DNA of 64,000 nucleotides from Pyropia haitanensis (taxonomy: Eukaryota; Rhodophyta; Bangiophyceae; Bangiales; Bangiaceae). A program made the translations under genes and the position numbers. Below, one piece after another: positions 43,754-55,007 of this stretch. Each line of letters opens with the position of its first letter. Positions within the stretch are counted from its first letter, which is position 1. The notes under the pieces were generated by a model. The model searched no databases. It was not told the DNA's origin and worked only from the letters and a program-made list of their open reading frames with translations. The DNA lies in the NCBI GenBank assembly GCA_008729055.1, contig SDUX01000006.1, forward strand, positions 2,117,501 to 2,181,500, read 5' to 3'.

Positions 43754-46290
43754 CGCCGCCGCGGCGGCCGCCGCGGGCTCGGCCACCACGCCGCTGGCGG
43801 CCGGCCTCAAGGCGTCGCCGTCGCTAGCGTCGCCGGCGAGCATCTACTTTTCCCCCATCCTCGGCCAGACGCCGCTGCCCATGGCGCCGCCCGCCGGCCC
43901 GTCGCCACTCCACCCGCGCGTGCCGCCGCCGCTGGTGCCCGTCGCGGCGGCGGGTGGCATGCCGCCGCCGGCGGCGGTGTCAGCGGCGGCGGCGGCGGCA
44001 GCGCCGCCGCCGCCGCTGTGCGCGCCCGTCTGGACGCCCGTGGCCGGCGGCGGCGGCGCCGCGGCGGCCTACCTGCCGGGCTCGCCGGCGACGCCCGCGG
44101 GGCCCGCCGCCGCGGCGGCGCCGGTCAGCACCAACCCGCACGTGCTGTACGTGCACCCGACGCCGGTGGGCAACTGCAAAAAGTGCAAGGCGCTGTACCA
44201 GTATGGGAGCGTCATCAACGAGCTGCAGCAGCTCGCCGCGTCGGGCCGCGGCGCCGCCGCGGGCGCGCCACCGCCGCCGCCGCCGCCGCCGCCGGTCGCC
44301 GCCGCCGCGCCCGCGGCGGCGCTCAGACCGGCGGCCACGCCGCTGCAGCCGCCGCCGCCGACCGCGCCGGCACGCGCTGCCGAGGCGCGGCCGCCGGGGG
44401 CGTCGCCGGCCGCCGCTGTGGGCAGCACGGCCGCTGCCAACGCGGCGTCGCCGACGGTGACGACGTCTGGCCATGGCGACGGCGCGTCACCGGCGCTGCC
44501 GGCCACGGGCGGCGGCGCGGCGGCGGCCGGCGCGCGTGTCGGTGGCGCCGCGTCGGCGTGTTCGCCGTCGGTCGGGGCGGGCGCCAGCGGCCACGGGCTG
44601 CCGCACCCACGCGGCGTCGGCACGCAGCACGGGCACCGCGACCCGCTGGCGCCAGAGGCACAGGGCGGGCGGGCGTCGCCGCGGGCGTCGCCGCGTCCCG
44701 CTACCGCTGCCACGTCGCCGCGCGCCGCGGAGCCCGCAGACTCGCAGGCGGCGCGCGAAGCGCAGGACCGGCTGGAGGACGTGGACCGCCGGCAGCGGCA
44801 GCTGACCGCGCAGGAGAAGGAGCTGGAACAGAAGAACCGGCAGCTGTACGAGAACCAGATGTTCCTCGCGCACCAGATCCAGCTCCACGAGCAGCACTTT
44901 GCGCAGCAGGGCCAGCAGCTGCACCTGCAGCAGCAGCAGCACGCGCAGCAGCAGCACCAGCAGCCAGAGGCGTTCCTGCCCTACCCGCCGCCCGTCAACA
45001 TGTCCCAGCTGTACTGCATGCCCCGGCCGCCCTATGCTGGCTGGGCGATGGGGTACCTGTCGGGCATGCCGCCCGGCATGGGCGGCTATCCGCTCCACCC
45101 GCCGCCGCCCTACGCGGCGCCGCTGCCGCCCGTCCCGCCGCCCGGCCTGGCCGTCCACCCGCAGCTGATGGTGCCGCCGTCCCCCGCGCTCGTCGCGCAG
45201 CACCGCCGCGCGATGCGGATGCTCCGGCGGCAGCAGCGGCAGGCGACGGGCGGCTCGGCGCCGGTCACCACCGCGTCGGGTGACCTGTGCCTGCACACGA
45301 GCGACGAGAGCGGCCGCGGGTGTGGCGGCAGCGGCGCGGGCCAGTCGGACAGTGGCAACGGCACGCCGCCGAGCTGCTCGTTTAGCAACCTGAGCAAGAG
45401 CGGCAAGGGCCGGCCCGCCGCCGCCGCGGCCGCCGCGGCGGCGGCGCCGGCCGTGCCGCCGCGCCGCGGCACGGTCAGCCCGGACAGTGGCGGGTCGGGC
45501 GGGTCGGGCGGCTCGGCGCAGCCGTCGTCGGATGACGGGCCGCTGCCGTCGCCGCCGCTGACGGTGCTCGCCGCGGCGGTCGTGACGGGGCTGCCGCCGG
45601 GGCGGGTGCCCGCTGACGTGCGGGAGCACCCGCCGGGGGTGCTGCCGAGCCCCTACTCGTCGGGCTCGTCGACGGCGCCGGCGGTGTCGTCGGCGGCGCC
45701 GACGGGCACGGCGCCAACATCGTCCACGGGGGACCCCCGCCGCACGCCGCCCTACTCGACCTCCTCCCTCGTGCCCGTGCCGTCAGGCTCGGCCTGGGGC
45801 CACCGCCGCCCGGCCGCGGCCGGCGCCGCCGCCGCGGAGACGTCCCTGACCGCCTCTGCGACGCGCGCCGGGGGTGCGGCGGCGCTCCCCGCGGGCGCCG
45901 CCGCGGGCGCGCCCGCCGAGGCGGGGCGCGCCGCCGCCGGCCGCGGCGGCGGCGGCGGCGGCGACGGCAAAAAGGCCAAGCGCGGGCGGGTGGGCGGCGG
46001 CGGCGGCGGCGGCGGCGCTGCTGCGGGCGGTGCGGCCGCCGCCGACGCGGCGGGCGCGGCGGCGGGCGCGGCGGCGGCGGCGCCCAAGCGCGCGCGGGTG
46101 GCGCCGCCGCCGCCCGCCGCAACGTCGACCGAGCCTGGCAGCAGCGCGGGGTGCGGCGGCGGCGCGAGCGGCCGCCGCCCCCCGGGCGCCGCGGCCGCGG
46201 CGCCGCGGGGCGGCGCGGCGGCGGCGGCGGCGGCGGCAGAGGCGGGCGCCGCCGCCGCCGCCGCCGCCGCCGCGGCAGTGCTGTCGTCGT

Positions 46291-46335
<45 letters not shown>

Positions 46336-46589
46336 GACGGCGGCCGCCGCCACCACCACCACCGCCGCCGCCGCAGCCGCCGCCGCCGCCGCCGCCGCGT
46401 CGCCCTCTGGCGTCGTCTGCCGGCGGCGCGGAGCGCCTGGACGCCATGGCCGACGCGGCCGCGGCGGCGCCGCCCGCGGCGGCGCCGGCGGCGGCGGCGG
46501 CGGCGGGAAAGGCGTACCGGTTTCGGACGCCGAGCGAGGTGGCCAAGCTGGGCGGCGCCTCGGGCGGGGGGGGCGGCCGCCCTGGCTGA
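41864..46589 (+). CDS. SHAQKYF-class single-repeat MYB transcription factor (two exons)
   Basis: Exon 1 is 41864-41924 (MASQPGRGVAPPSSACAGAP plus one base), the intron 41925-42603 (GTACGT...CTGCTGCAG), exon 2 42604-46589. The join is phase-consistent and gives 1348 residues. If unspliced, the first ATG of exon 2 is 42642 in a good context (GCCATGG). The MYB domain is at about residues 175-228, with Trp179, Trp198 and the diagnostic VRSHAQKYF ending at 222, as in CCA1/LHY/REVEILLE and MYBS-type plant regulators. A basic RAKRRA follows. Near residue 535 a CxxC segment, NCKKCKALYQYGSVINELQQ, stands out in otherwise low-complexity sequence. A Gln-rich coiled coil (EKELEQKNRQLYENQMFLAH, then poly-Gln) lies around residues 740-815, and the rest is Ala/Gly/Pro-rich. 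Probably a nuclear DNA-binding factor recognising GATA/TATCC- or evening-element-like sites by family analogy; a circadian role is not shown. Confidence 0.88.
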
Positions 46590-47027
46590 GCGGCGCGGCG
46601 GTGTGGGCGGCTGGGTCCCGCCGGGACGGGCGGCGCACGCCGTGGCGTGTTGCGCCTGTCTTTTGTCTGTTCTGTCTTGCATTCCGTGTGCGTGTCCCGC
46701 GTGCTTTTTTTTCGTGGCAGCGTTGTTCTTGGTCCATCCTCTTTGTGTACAGAGTTGTGCTCTTGTGCGTGTGGTCGTTTTTTTTTTTTTTTCGCCTGCC
46801 TGTCTCGCCGCCCGTACAACCGCTGGGTCCACGCCAACCTCTGTGGTGTGCTCCCTGGCTGGCGGCGGCGCGCCCACCCTGTCCATCCGCCTGTCCCGCC
46901 GACAATACACTGCTTGACACTGCTGGGGGAGGGGCACACGGGCGCATGGAACGGCCAGTACCAGGCGGCGCGGTACTGGCGGCGTCCCCCCCCCCCGCGC
47001 CTTGTCAGCCCCGCGACCGGCCGGCGC
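46590..47027. other. Convergent 3' region between MYB and TTC4 genes
   Basis: Two convergent genes end here. T-runs on the plus strand (46705-46711 and 46778-46792) may belong to 3' untranslated sequence. No gene is seen. Confidence 0.5.
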
Positions 47028-47213
47028 TCACCGCGGGCGCACCCCCCGGGGCACCACCACCAGCACCGGGAACAGGGGCACCACGTAGTCTGGCCGCCCG
47101 ACCAGCCGCCGCAGCGTCCACGCCGGCGGCACCCGCACCCACTCCCCGAGCACGTCCGCCCCGCGCTCCGAGCCGAGCCGCGTCTCTTCCGCCTCGTCGT
47201 CGGCGTCGTCGGT

Positions 47214-47246
<33 letters not shown>

Positions 47247-47489
47247 ACTGCCACCGGCGGCCGCCCCGCGCTCCCCCGCCACGTACGTCCAGCCGACGCG
47301 GTACAGCACGTCCACGCCCGCGGCGGTGACAAACTCGCGGCGGGCGTCCCAGCAGAGCGCCGCCGCGCCGCTGTCGCCGCCGCCACCAGGCAAGACGGTG
47401 GCGAGGATGTCCGCGACGGTCGCGTCCTCCGCGACGGCCTCGAGGTAGTCGCTGTGCGGCACGCCGCCGCCGCCCGTCGCGTCGCCGTC

Positions 47490-47521
<32 letters not shown>

Positions 47522-48534
47522 CGGCATAGACGACGAGCAGGGGCCACAGGAGCGGCGCGTCGGCGGCGGCGTCGGCGGCGGCGGCGGCGGCGGCGGCCGC
47601 CGCGTCGACGCGCGGCGCCTGCACCGCCGCGGCGGTTTGGACCGCGTACAGGGGCGCGCCGAGCGTGACACGCCGGCGGGAGAGGGCGGCGGCGAGCGCG
47701 GCCGCCGCGTCGGCGGCGGCTGCAGCGTCGGCGGCGGCGGCGGCGGCGGCCGCCGCGTCGGCCGCGGCGGCGGTGGTGGCACGGGAGAGGAGGGCGGTCG
47801 CAGCCGCCGCGGCGGGGGTGGACGCTTCTGCGTTCCGTGGCAACCAACGGGGGGGGGGGGGGGGGGGGAGGGAACCGGCACGACCCGCACGGGCAGAGAC
47901 GGCACGCATGAGAGCACAGCCAAAGCAGACCGGCCACCGCCACGCAACGCACACGCGTCAGGGAGGGCCCCACGTGCATCCAACCGACACGGCCGCCCCC
48001 CACCCTGTCGGGGGTGGCCCACCACAGCAGCCCCGCCCATGGCCACCAGCGGCGCGCCGCCGCGGCAGGCCGTCGGCTGACCCCCCCAGGTCCACCCCCG
48101 CCGCTCGCCAGCCACCCGAGGTGCACGCCCACGCACGCACCCCCCCCCCCCCTCCCTCCCACCCCCTCTGCCTCCTCCTCCTCCCCCCAAAAAAACGTAC
48201 GCCCCTGGTCTGCGAGCGCGTCCACCGACGCCCGCGCGTGGCGCTCCGCGTCGGCCCAGCGCCCCAACGCGGCCGCCGCGGCGGCGGCGCGGTAGTGGGC
48301 GCGCGCGTGGCCGGGCACCGCCCGCGTCGCGGCCGCCGCGTCGGCCGCCGCGCGGCCATTGTTGCCCAGCCGCAGGTGCACGAGCGCCCGGTTGGCGAGC
48401 GCCGCCGCCGCCACCCCGCGGGCGTCGGCGACGGCGGCGGCCGCCGCGGACGGCGCCGCCGCCACCGCCGCACCGCCGTCCTTGTCGCTGCCGCCGCCGT
48501 CCCCTCCCCGAGACAATGGCGGTGGCGAGGCGGC

Positions 48535-48585
<51 letters not shown>

Positions 48586-48895
48586 TGCCGGCGGCGTCCC
48601 CTCTGCGGCGGCCGCCGCCATGGCGTCGCGGAGGCCCTCGTGGGCGGCCGCGACGGCCACGTCATAGTGCCCGAGCGCGGCGCGCAGGTGGGACCGCACG
48701 CTGCGCGCAACGAGCGCCGCGTCGACGGGCCGGCCGTCAGCGTCCTTGGCGGCGGCGGTGGACGTGGCGCGCGACAGCGCCGTGTTGCCCCGACTGCGGG
48801 CGTCCTCGGAGCGCTCGGTGGGGGACTCGACGCCGTGGACGAGGTGGGAGAGGGCGGCGAGCGCATCGGGCGCGCCACCACCACCGCCGCCACCG

Positions 48896-48933
<38 letters not shown>

Positions 48934-49046
48934 AGCGTCGTCGTTGACGATGGGGACCGCCGCGCCGGGGGGGGCAAAGAGCGGCAAGTCGGCCCAGTCG
49001 GGCTCGTCGTCGGGGGGGGGGGGGGGGGGGATGAGGGGGCCACCAT
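47028..49046 (-). CDS. TTC4: TTC4/Cns1-like TPR co-chaperone of HSP90 (two exons, one homopolymer break)
   Basis: Minus strand. Exon 1 is 49046-48201, the intron 48200-47828 (GTACGT...AACGCAG), exon 2 47827-47028. The splice joins phase 1 to phase 1, giving 548 residues if one base is added in the homopolymer at 49015-49030. That addition brings ATG 49046 into frame with DDEPDWADLPLF; the frame itself has no earlier ATG. Family features: an N-terminal acidic DEPDW-LPLF segment, ALAALSHLVHGVESPTERSE, and TPR helices (ARSRGNTALSRA; LANRALVHLRLGNNGRAAAD; HYRAAAAAAALGRWADAERH). The C-terminal wheel domain (exon 2) has LLWPLLVVYAG, SDYLEAVAEDATVADILATV, CWDARREF and PDYVVPLFPVLVVVPRG. Poly-Ala/Gly insertions split the first TPR and the wheel domain. 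Family role: bridges HSP70/HSP90, linked to ribosome and DNA-replication factors. Convergent with the MYB gene. Confidence 0.85.
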
Positions 49047-50366
49047 CGTGACCAGGTTGAACGGGGAGGGGCGGGCGGCGAGGGAACGGGCGGGAAGGAG
49101 GGGGGGGGGGGGGGCGGCGGAGGGAGGAGGGGGGCGGTGCGGGGCGGGTGCAGAGGCGGGGGCGTGGGGCCTGGACTCTCCGCCCGCTCCACGGCGGCGT
49201 GGAAAACGGCCGTCGGCGTGGCGATCCCGGTGGACGGCCGTCGCGGACTTGCCCCACCGTTCCTACTTTCCGGCAACCGACACCAACAAAAAACCGGCCA
49301 GACACGGATCAATTCTCGCCACGCCACCCGCGCGGGGCGCCCGTCGGCACTGTCTGGCTGGACACGTCCCCCCACCCGCCGGATCCCCGCGCTCCCGAGG
49401 ACCGCCGCGCCCGCGGCGGCGCCCCGCACGCGCGCGGCCCACCCCCCCCCCCCCGCCCCCGTGACGTCACCGTCAATTCTCTACACGGTATGCAAGGGTC
49501 TCTCCGCGGGTGTCTCGGCGCCCGCCCGTGCCCGCCACCCGCCGCGCACCCGCCGCGCACCCGCCGCGACCCGCCAGTGACCCGCTGCGCGGCGGCCGCC
49601 CGCGGGGGGGCGCACCCGCCGGGGGGGGGTGCGTGGCGGCCGGCCGGCGGGGACCCCGCCCGCCACCCGTGGCGCGGGGGTGCTCCAGGGTGGCGCGCAC
49701 CCGCCGTGGCGCGTGTCCGTCCCCCCCCCCCCCCGCCCCCGCCGCCCTTGGCGGCCTGGCCCCCCGCCGCCAACCCGCCGCGGCGCGGCGCGGCGACGCG
49801 CGGGCCCGTACACACCTCGACTGCCACTGCCTGTCGACGACTCCACCCCCCCCGACCGGGTGGTGGTGGCGGGCCTGCACATTTGCCGCCGTGGCGGCGT
49901 GGTGGTGGCGGGGGAGGGGGAAGGAGGGGGGGGGCGGGGGGCGGCGAGGAGGGGGGGGGGAGGGTGAGCGTGACCGACGCGGCCGCGAGATTCGGCGGGT
50001 GCTGCCTGCGTGGGCGGCGAGGCGCTCGGTGGCGGACCCGCATGCGGGGGGGGGTGTGGGGGAGCGGGGGGCGTCGCGGGCGGCAGCGACGGCGTCGACG
50101 CAGCTGCTGCCACGGCCGGGACGGCCTGGCCGCCGCTGCCGTCGCCAGCCAGTGTGGTAGATAAGCGCGGCGGCCGGGGCTCGGCGACGCGCCGCCGCAC
50201 TGCCGCCGCCGGTTCGTCGAGCCCATCGTCCGCCGCGGCTGAGCGTGCGACTGCTGTGCCGCCCTGAGCGCCACCCCTCTCCTTTGCAACCCAGCCTGTC
50301 CCGCCGACGCCCACTCTGACGGCGAGTCGCCCCGCTGTGCCCACGCACCCGCTCCCGCCCGTCCAT
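49047..50366. other. Intergenic region
   Basis: GC-rich, with G-runs at about 49100-49112 and C-runs at about 49442-49453 and 49720-49733. No domain-bearing frame is seen on either strand. Confidence 0.45.
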
Positions 50367-50824
50367 ATGGCCGCGCGTGTCAACGCGGGCGGCCGCCGCC
50401 CCCTGCCGCCGCCGCTGCTGCTGGTGGCCACACTCCTGGCCGCGGCCGCCCTCTTCTTGACGGCCTGCCCGGCAACGGTTCAGGCGGCGGAGACGCCCAA
50501 GCCGACGCCGACGCCGACGCCCGTCCCCCCCCGAGCCCGTGGACGCGGCCGCCCGTCCCTCGCTCCCCCCAGCCGGGCCCCCTCCTGTGTCAATACCACT
50601 GGCAGATGGAGCGGCAGGCCTTCCTGTGGCGCCGCTACTTTGCGTCCAAGGGCGCGTCGGAGGCCGCGCAGGTGGCGCTCCAGACGCGCCTCATCAAAGG
50701 CTACACGAGCATCATGGTGAAGCGGGACAGCCTGGGCCGGCCGTGCATGTGGCGGCACCGCTACATTGAATTCTTTGACAAGGAGTTTGAGCGCGCCATG
50801 AAGGAGGCCAACCTGACCGAGTGA
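50367..50824 (+). CDS. Small secreted protein of unknown function (one homopolymer break)
   Basis: ATG 50367 starts a basic head (MAARVNAGGRRP) and a strong hydrophobic core (LLLVATLLAAAALFLTACPA), a typical signal peptide. A TPTPTPTPVPP linker runs to the 8-C run at 50525-50532, where the frame closes; adding one base there continues into PQPGPLLCQYHWQMERQAFL and on to the stop at 50824, for 152 residues. The mature part is charged and helical, with two Cys and several aromatic residues (YHWQMERQAFLWRRYFASKG; YIEFFDKEFERAMKEANLTE). The last 70 codons have balanced codon use, which supports real coding. Family not recognised. An alternative is a short 71-codon protein starting at ATG 50606, but that lacks any export signal. 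Confidence 0.6.
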
Positions 50825-51871
50825 CCGCCGCGCGCGGCGGCATCGTGCGCATGACGACGGCGCGCGCACGGCACGGTGGGGGGAGGGGCAACGAGTGACG
50901 GAGGGAGGGGCAGGGCGGGGCCCACGGCCGCATGATCATCCACCGAGCTTGCGTTGTATTCCGTACACTTTTGTTGTAATTACAGTGTGCGGGATTCACA
51001 GTTGCGCGGGATTCCCAAGCCGCGGCACCTGCCCCCCCCCCCCTCCCGCGCATCGCTGCGACCAGACGCGTGGTGGGCGGCGGGCGGCGGGCGGGACCAC
51101 CCGACGAGCCGCGGGACCCCCCCCCCCTGTGCACCAGGAGGGGTGTGTCCCTCGTGGAGCTGCCCGCTGGCTGCACGTCGCCGTGCCGCGCGGCGTGCGA
51201 CAGCCAAAAACGAAACGGCACGCAGCCCCCCCCTGCGGCGTGGGCGACCGACCGCTCCGCCGGCGTCGCGTGGGGATGTATCCCCAGAGGGGCCCCCAGT
51301 GCCTATCGGTGGTGGCTTGGCATGGTTGCTTGCGAGGGTCTGTAGGGGCGGCGGGGGCGGTCTTTGCAGGCACCGTGCGGACCAACCGCCGTCCGCTGTG
51401 CCTGTCTTGCAGATGCTTCCAGTGTGTGGCAGACCCCGCCCTCAACAGACGGCGCCACTTTGATGGCATGCAGACACCGGCTCGTCGTCGCCCCCGACGG
51501 TGTGCCCGCCCGATTCGCCCCCCGCCGCCTGCCCGCGGGTAGGGCAAGCGCTGCCGCAGAGGGCGGGGCGTACGGCCGGCGGCAACGCCGGCGGCCTTGC
51601 CCTGCCCTTGCCCCCAGCCTTCCCCGCGCGCCCGCCGTCGTCGACCGCCCTCGGTCGCGTCCACCGCATCCGCCTCGGTGGAGCGCGCCACGCGGAGGGG
51701 GTGGGTGGTGACGGCGGGGGGGGGCGGCGGCGGAACGGCGGCGGCGGCGGGGAGACGGCGGGGTACCCGACAGAGGGGGAAGTGGCGCCCGCCGCGGCGC
51801 AGGCGAGGCGGTCTGTGCACAGCAGTCGCAACGGCGGCAGCTCCGGCCCCTCCCGCCCCTGTGCGGGTGCG
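50825..51871. other. Intergenic region upstream of the first MFS gene
   Basis: Includes a lower-GC stretch at 50930-51000, followed by GC-rich DNA. A CTTGCAG at about 51406-51412 could be a splice acceptor for an untranslated leader, but no upstream exon is evident. Confidence 0.4.
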
Positions 51872-52164
51872 ATGGCGTCGGTGGAGTTTGCCGCCGCCCC
51901 CGCCGCGGGGCCCCGCTGGGCCGTCCCGCCGGCCCTAGGCCCTGCCCATGATGGCGCTGTTGCTGCTGCCGACGGCGGCGTCGGGGGCGGCGTCGGGGGC
52001 GGCGGCGGCGGTGGCGGCGGCGGGGGGGGGGCGCGGCCGCCGCTCGGGAGCCGTTGGCGCTCGGCTGCCGACGGGCGGCGGCCGCGGCACGGCGGCGACG
52101 ACGGCGTTGCGGTCACGGGCGCTGGCAAAGCCCCTGCCGCGGCGGCGCGGGGTCGGACCTCGGT

Positions 52165-52202
<38 letters not shown>

Positions 52203-53698
52203 TGCCGCCACCAACGGCGCGGCGGCTGGACTTTGTCGGCGTCCCGGCCGCCGCGGCGGACGCCCCACCGCGGCCAGCGGCGGCGGCGGCCGGCCCCACA
52301 CCCGCGGCGGGCGGGCGGCCCGGCGCCCCCCCCAGCCACCCGGTACACGTGCCGTCACTGATCACCGCGTATGGCATTGTGCTCGCGTCCGAGGCGGCGC
52401 GCGGCCTCCTCCTCCCCTCCCTCTACCCCCACCTGCTCGCCGCGGGTGGGAGGCCGGCGTCGCTGGGCGCCCTCGTCGCGGCGTTTTCGGTCGGCCGCCT
52501 CGCGGCGACGGTGCCGCTGGGGTGGGCGTCGGACGCGGCGTCGATGCGGGCCGTGCTGGCCGCCGCGAGCGGGCTGCAGGTGGTCGGCCACGTGGCGTAT
52601 GGCGCCGCGGTGGCCGGGCGGGCGCCGTGGGCGCTCATCGCGTCGCGGGTGGTGGTCGGCACGGGGAGCGCGACCATGTCGGTGTGTCGCTCGCACGTGG
52701 CGCGTGCGGTGGGCGGCGGGAGGGACCTGACCGCCCACCTCGGCTGGCTCAGCGGCATCCAGTTTGTGGGCTTTGCGGTCCTGCCGGGGGTGGGGGGGGT
52801 GCTCGCGTCGCTGCCGGGAGGGGGGGTGGGGGGCGTGTGGTGGCTGGTCGCCGCACTCGTGGCGGCCAATTTAGTGGCAGTGGGTGCGTTGGCGACGGTG
52901 TACCGAGACCCGCCCGCAGCTGGGGGGGGCGCCCGCCCGTCGCCGCCGCCGCGGCCGCCGCCGCGGACGTCCATGGCGGCGGCGACAGAAGCCGCGCCGC
53001 TCCTGGCCGCGGCGGCGCCGGCCGCGGGGGCGACAACAGCCGCCGCCGGCGTCGCGGCGACGCCGGCAGCCAATGGCGGCACGTATGGGGCGACGGCCGC
53101 GGCGCCGCGACCCCCCCCGCCCGACGCGGTGGTGGTGTCGGCGTTGCTGCTGCTCAACGTGGCCCTTCGGGCGATCATGGCGGCGCTTGAAACCGTGGCC
53201 ACCCCCTTCCTCGTCGCCACCTACGCGTCGCTGTCGGTCGCGTCGGCGGCGGGCTTGCTGTCGCTGCTGGGGCTTGCCGGCCTGGGCGTGTACGCGTCGA
53301 TGAAGCCGCTCGCGCGGGCCGCGTCCGACGCGCGGCTGATGGCTGTCGGCCTGGCCTTGGCCGCCGCCGGGTCGGTGCCGCTGATGCTTGGCGCGTTCTT
53401 GCCAGACGGGCACCTGCCGCTCGTCGTCACCGTCGTGGCGATGGGCCTGCTGTGGTCGGCGGCGTACCCGCTGGGGCAGACCGCCGTGCTGTCGGCGTTT
53501 GCCAAGGCGACGCGGGGGACCTCCCCCGGCGCGGCGCTCGGCCTGTTTTCCGCGTCGGGGAGTGGCGCGCGGGTGGGGGGGGCGCTCGTCGCGGGGCTGG
53601 CGTGGGCGTGGGGGGGGGGGAGGGCGGTGTGGGCCGCCGTGTCCGCGGCGGCTGTGGTGGCGGCGGGGGGGCTGGCCCGCGTGTATAGTAGGCTGTGA
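51872..53698 (+). CDS. Major facilitator superfamily transporter, tandem copy 1
   Basis: 608 residues from ATG 51872. I chose this start because its first residues align with those of copy 2 (MASVEF...GPRWAVPP versus MGSFGI...DTRWAPPP). A long Gly/Ala cytosolic N-terminus precedes 12 hydrophobic helices beginning near residue 160. Helices 1-6 run from YGIVLASEAARGLLLPSLYP to WWLVAALVAANLVAVGALAT, with a motif-A-like GWASDAASMR between 2 and 3 and SRVVVGTGSATMSVCRSHVA around 4-5. A Pro/Ala-rich central loop follows, then helices 7-12, from VVVSALLLLNVALRAIMAAL to WAAVSAAAVVAAGGLARVY. The RVVVGTGSATxSVxRSH pattern faintly recalls the CLN7/MFSD8 and SPX-MFS branch, but the substrate cannot be inferred. 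Intronless. Confidence 0.88.
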
Positions 53699-55007
53699 GT
53701 GGCGAGGTGGGGGGGGGGGGCTGACAGGGAGTGGGGGAAGGCGGGCAGCACAGAGGGCTGCCGCTCGCCCCGGCCGGGGGAGACCTCGCGGCGCGGTGCG
53801 CAGGCGAGGATGGCTGTGGGCGGGAGCTCAGTTGCCCCGCATGCAAGTGGCAAGAATGGGCAACAAGAGCGCGTCAGATGACCACGGAGAGTCCAGAAAA
53901 GGGCGTCCAGACCTGCAGCGGAGCCCGTCAGATACAGCGCGCGCTCAGCAGACCGTTCCCACTCTCTACGCGCGTCGAGGCACACCGGCCAGTTCCGAGA
54001 CACGCGGCCAGGATAGGGTCCATCTGCGCGTCGTAGCCGTGGCCGGCAAGCCCTCGTGGGGTCGTTGCTCCAGATACATGACGCAGTGTAGCAAAGGGTG
54101 CGGCAGCCACGCCGCCCCTCTCCCGCTGCCATCAGCCAAAGGAGTAGCTCTACGCAACAGCGCGCGACGTTGCCCCACCCTGTGCTCATCGCGCCCCCCG
54201 CGGGGGACGCGGCGGTCTGCTGGGGCGTCGTTCGAGCGGCCACAGCACAGCCAGGTCCTTCGTGGGCCGGCGACGGAAGCAGCGCGTCAAGGAGTCGAGC
54301 ACAGACGCTGCTGCCGCGACTGGGAACCATCCGTCGTCACTCGAGCCAGCGGCGTTCAAGTACGGCGCAACAGCAAAGTTCTTCTCGAGAATGTATGCAC
54401 TGCATTGTGCAAGTAACACCTTTCGGCACAGAATTTGCCAACAGCTCTCAAGTCGGATGCTCAAATTCATCTGCTCATCATTGAAAAGCGTCATGAGTGG
54501 ACGAGAGCATCGGGCTCTGATGGCCAGCGCACGGTCATCCACCCGCCAATAGTTCTGGATGGAGACACGTAGATCAACGGATCACTGCGCGCTCGTCAGA
54601 GGCCTCCAGCAATGACACGCGTTGCATACTCATCATCGTAGCCACTCGAGGGTGCCAGCAAAGCTGTGCACGGATGGTAAAAATATTCGATTGAGGCAGA
54701 GATTCGGTGTTGCGACCAAGCTTGTGGTCCACAGCGCTTCTCCCCAGGACGCAGCAGCTTCGTGCAAACCCCGTTCTGTCAGACAAATTGTGGAGCGCGG
54801 CACGCTCCTCTCCTTGAGCCGGTCGCCGGGCCAGCCAAACCGCCTTCCTCTGTCCCACCATACGAGGGAGAGGGCGTCGTCGGTGCTTGCACGCCGCCTC
54901 CACCAAGCACCCGCGACGGGCCTCCGACCCGGTGGACGTTCGTTCACCCCCGTCGCGAGGGAGAGAGCGCCGTAGGTGCACTCTCCTACGACAGCACCCG
55001 CTCCGCG
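53699..55007. other. Intergenic region between the MFS copies
   Basis: Balanced-composition DNA with no gene recognised. The homology between the two MFS genes does not visibly extend through it. Confidence 0.5.

Noticed and set aside
44018..45283. Overlapping alternative open frames within the MYB gene
   Set aside because: Frame shadows; the MYB-containing frame is continuous from 42604 to 46589 and explains the sequence.
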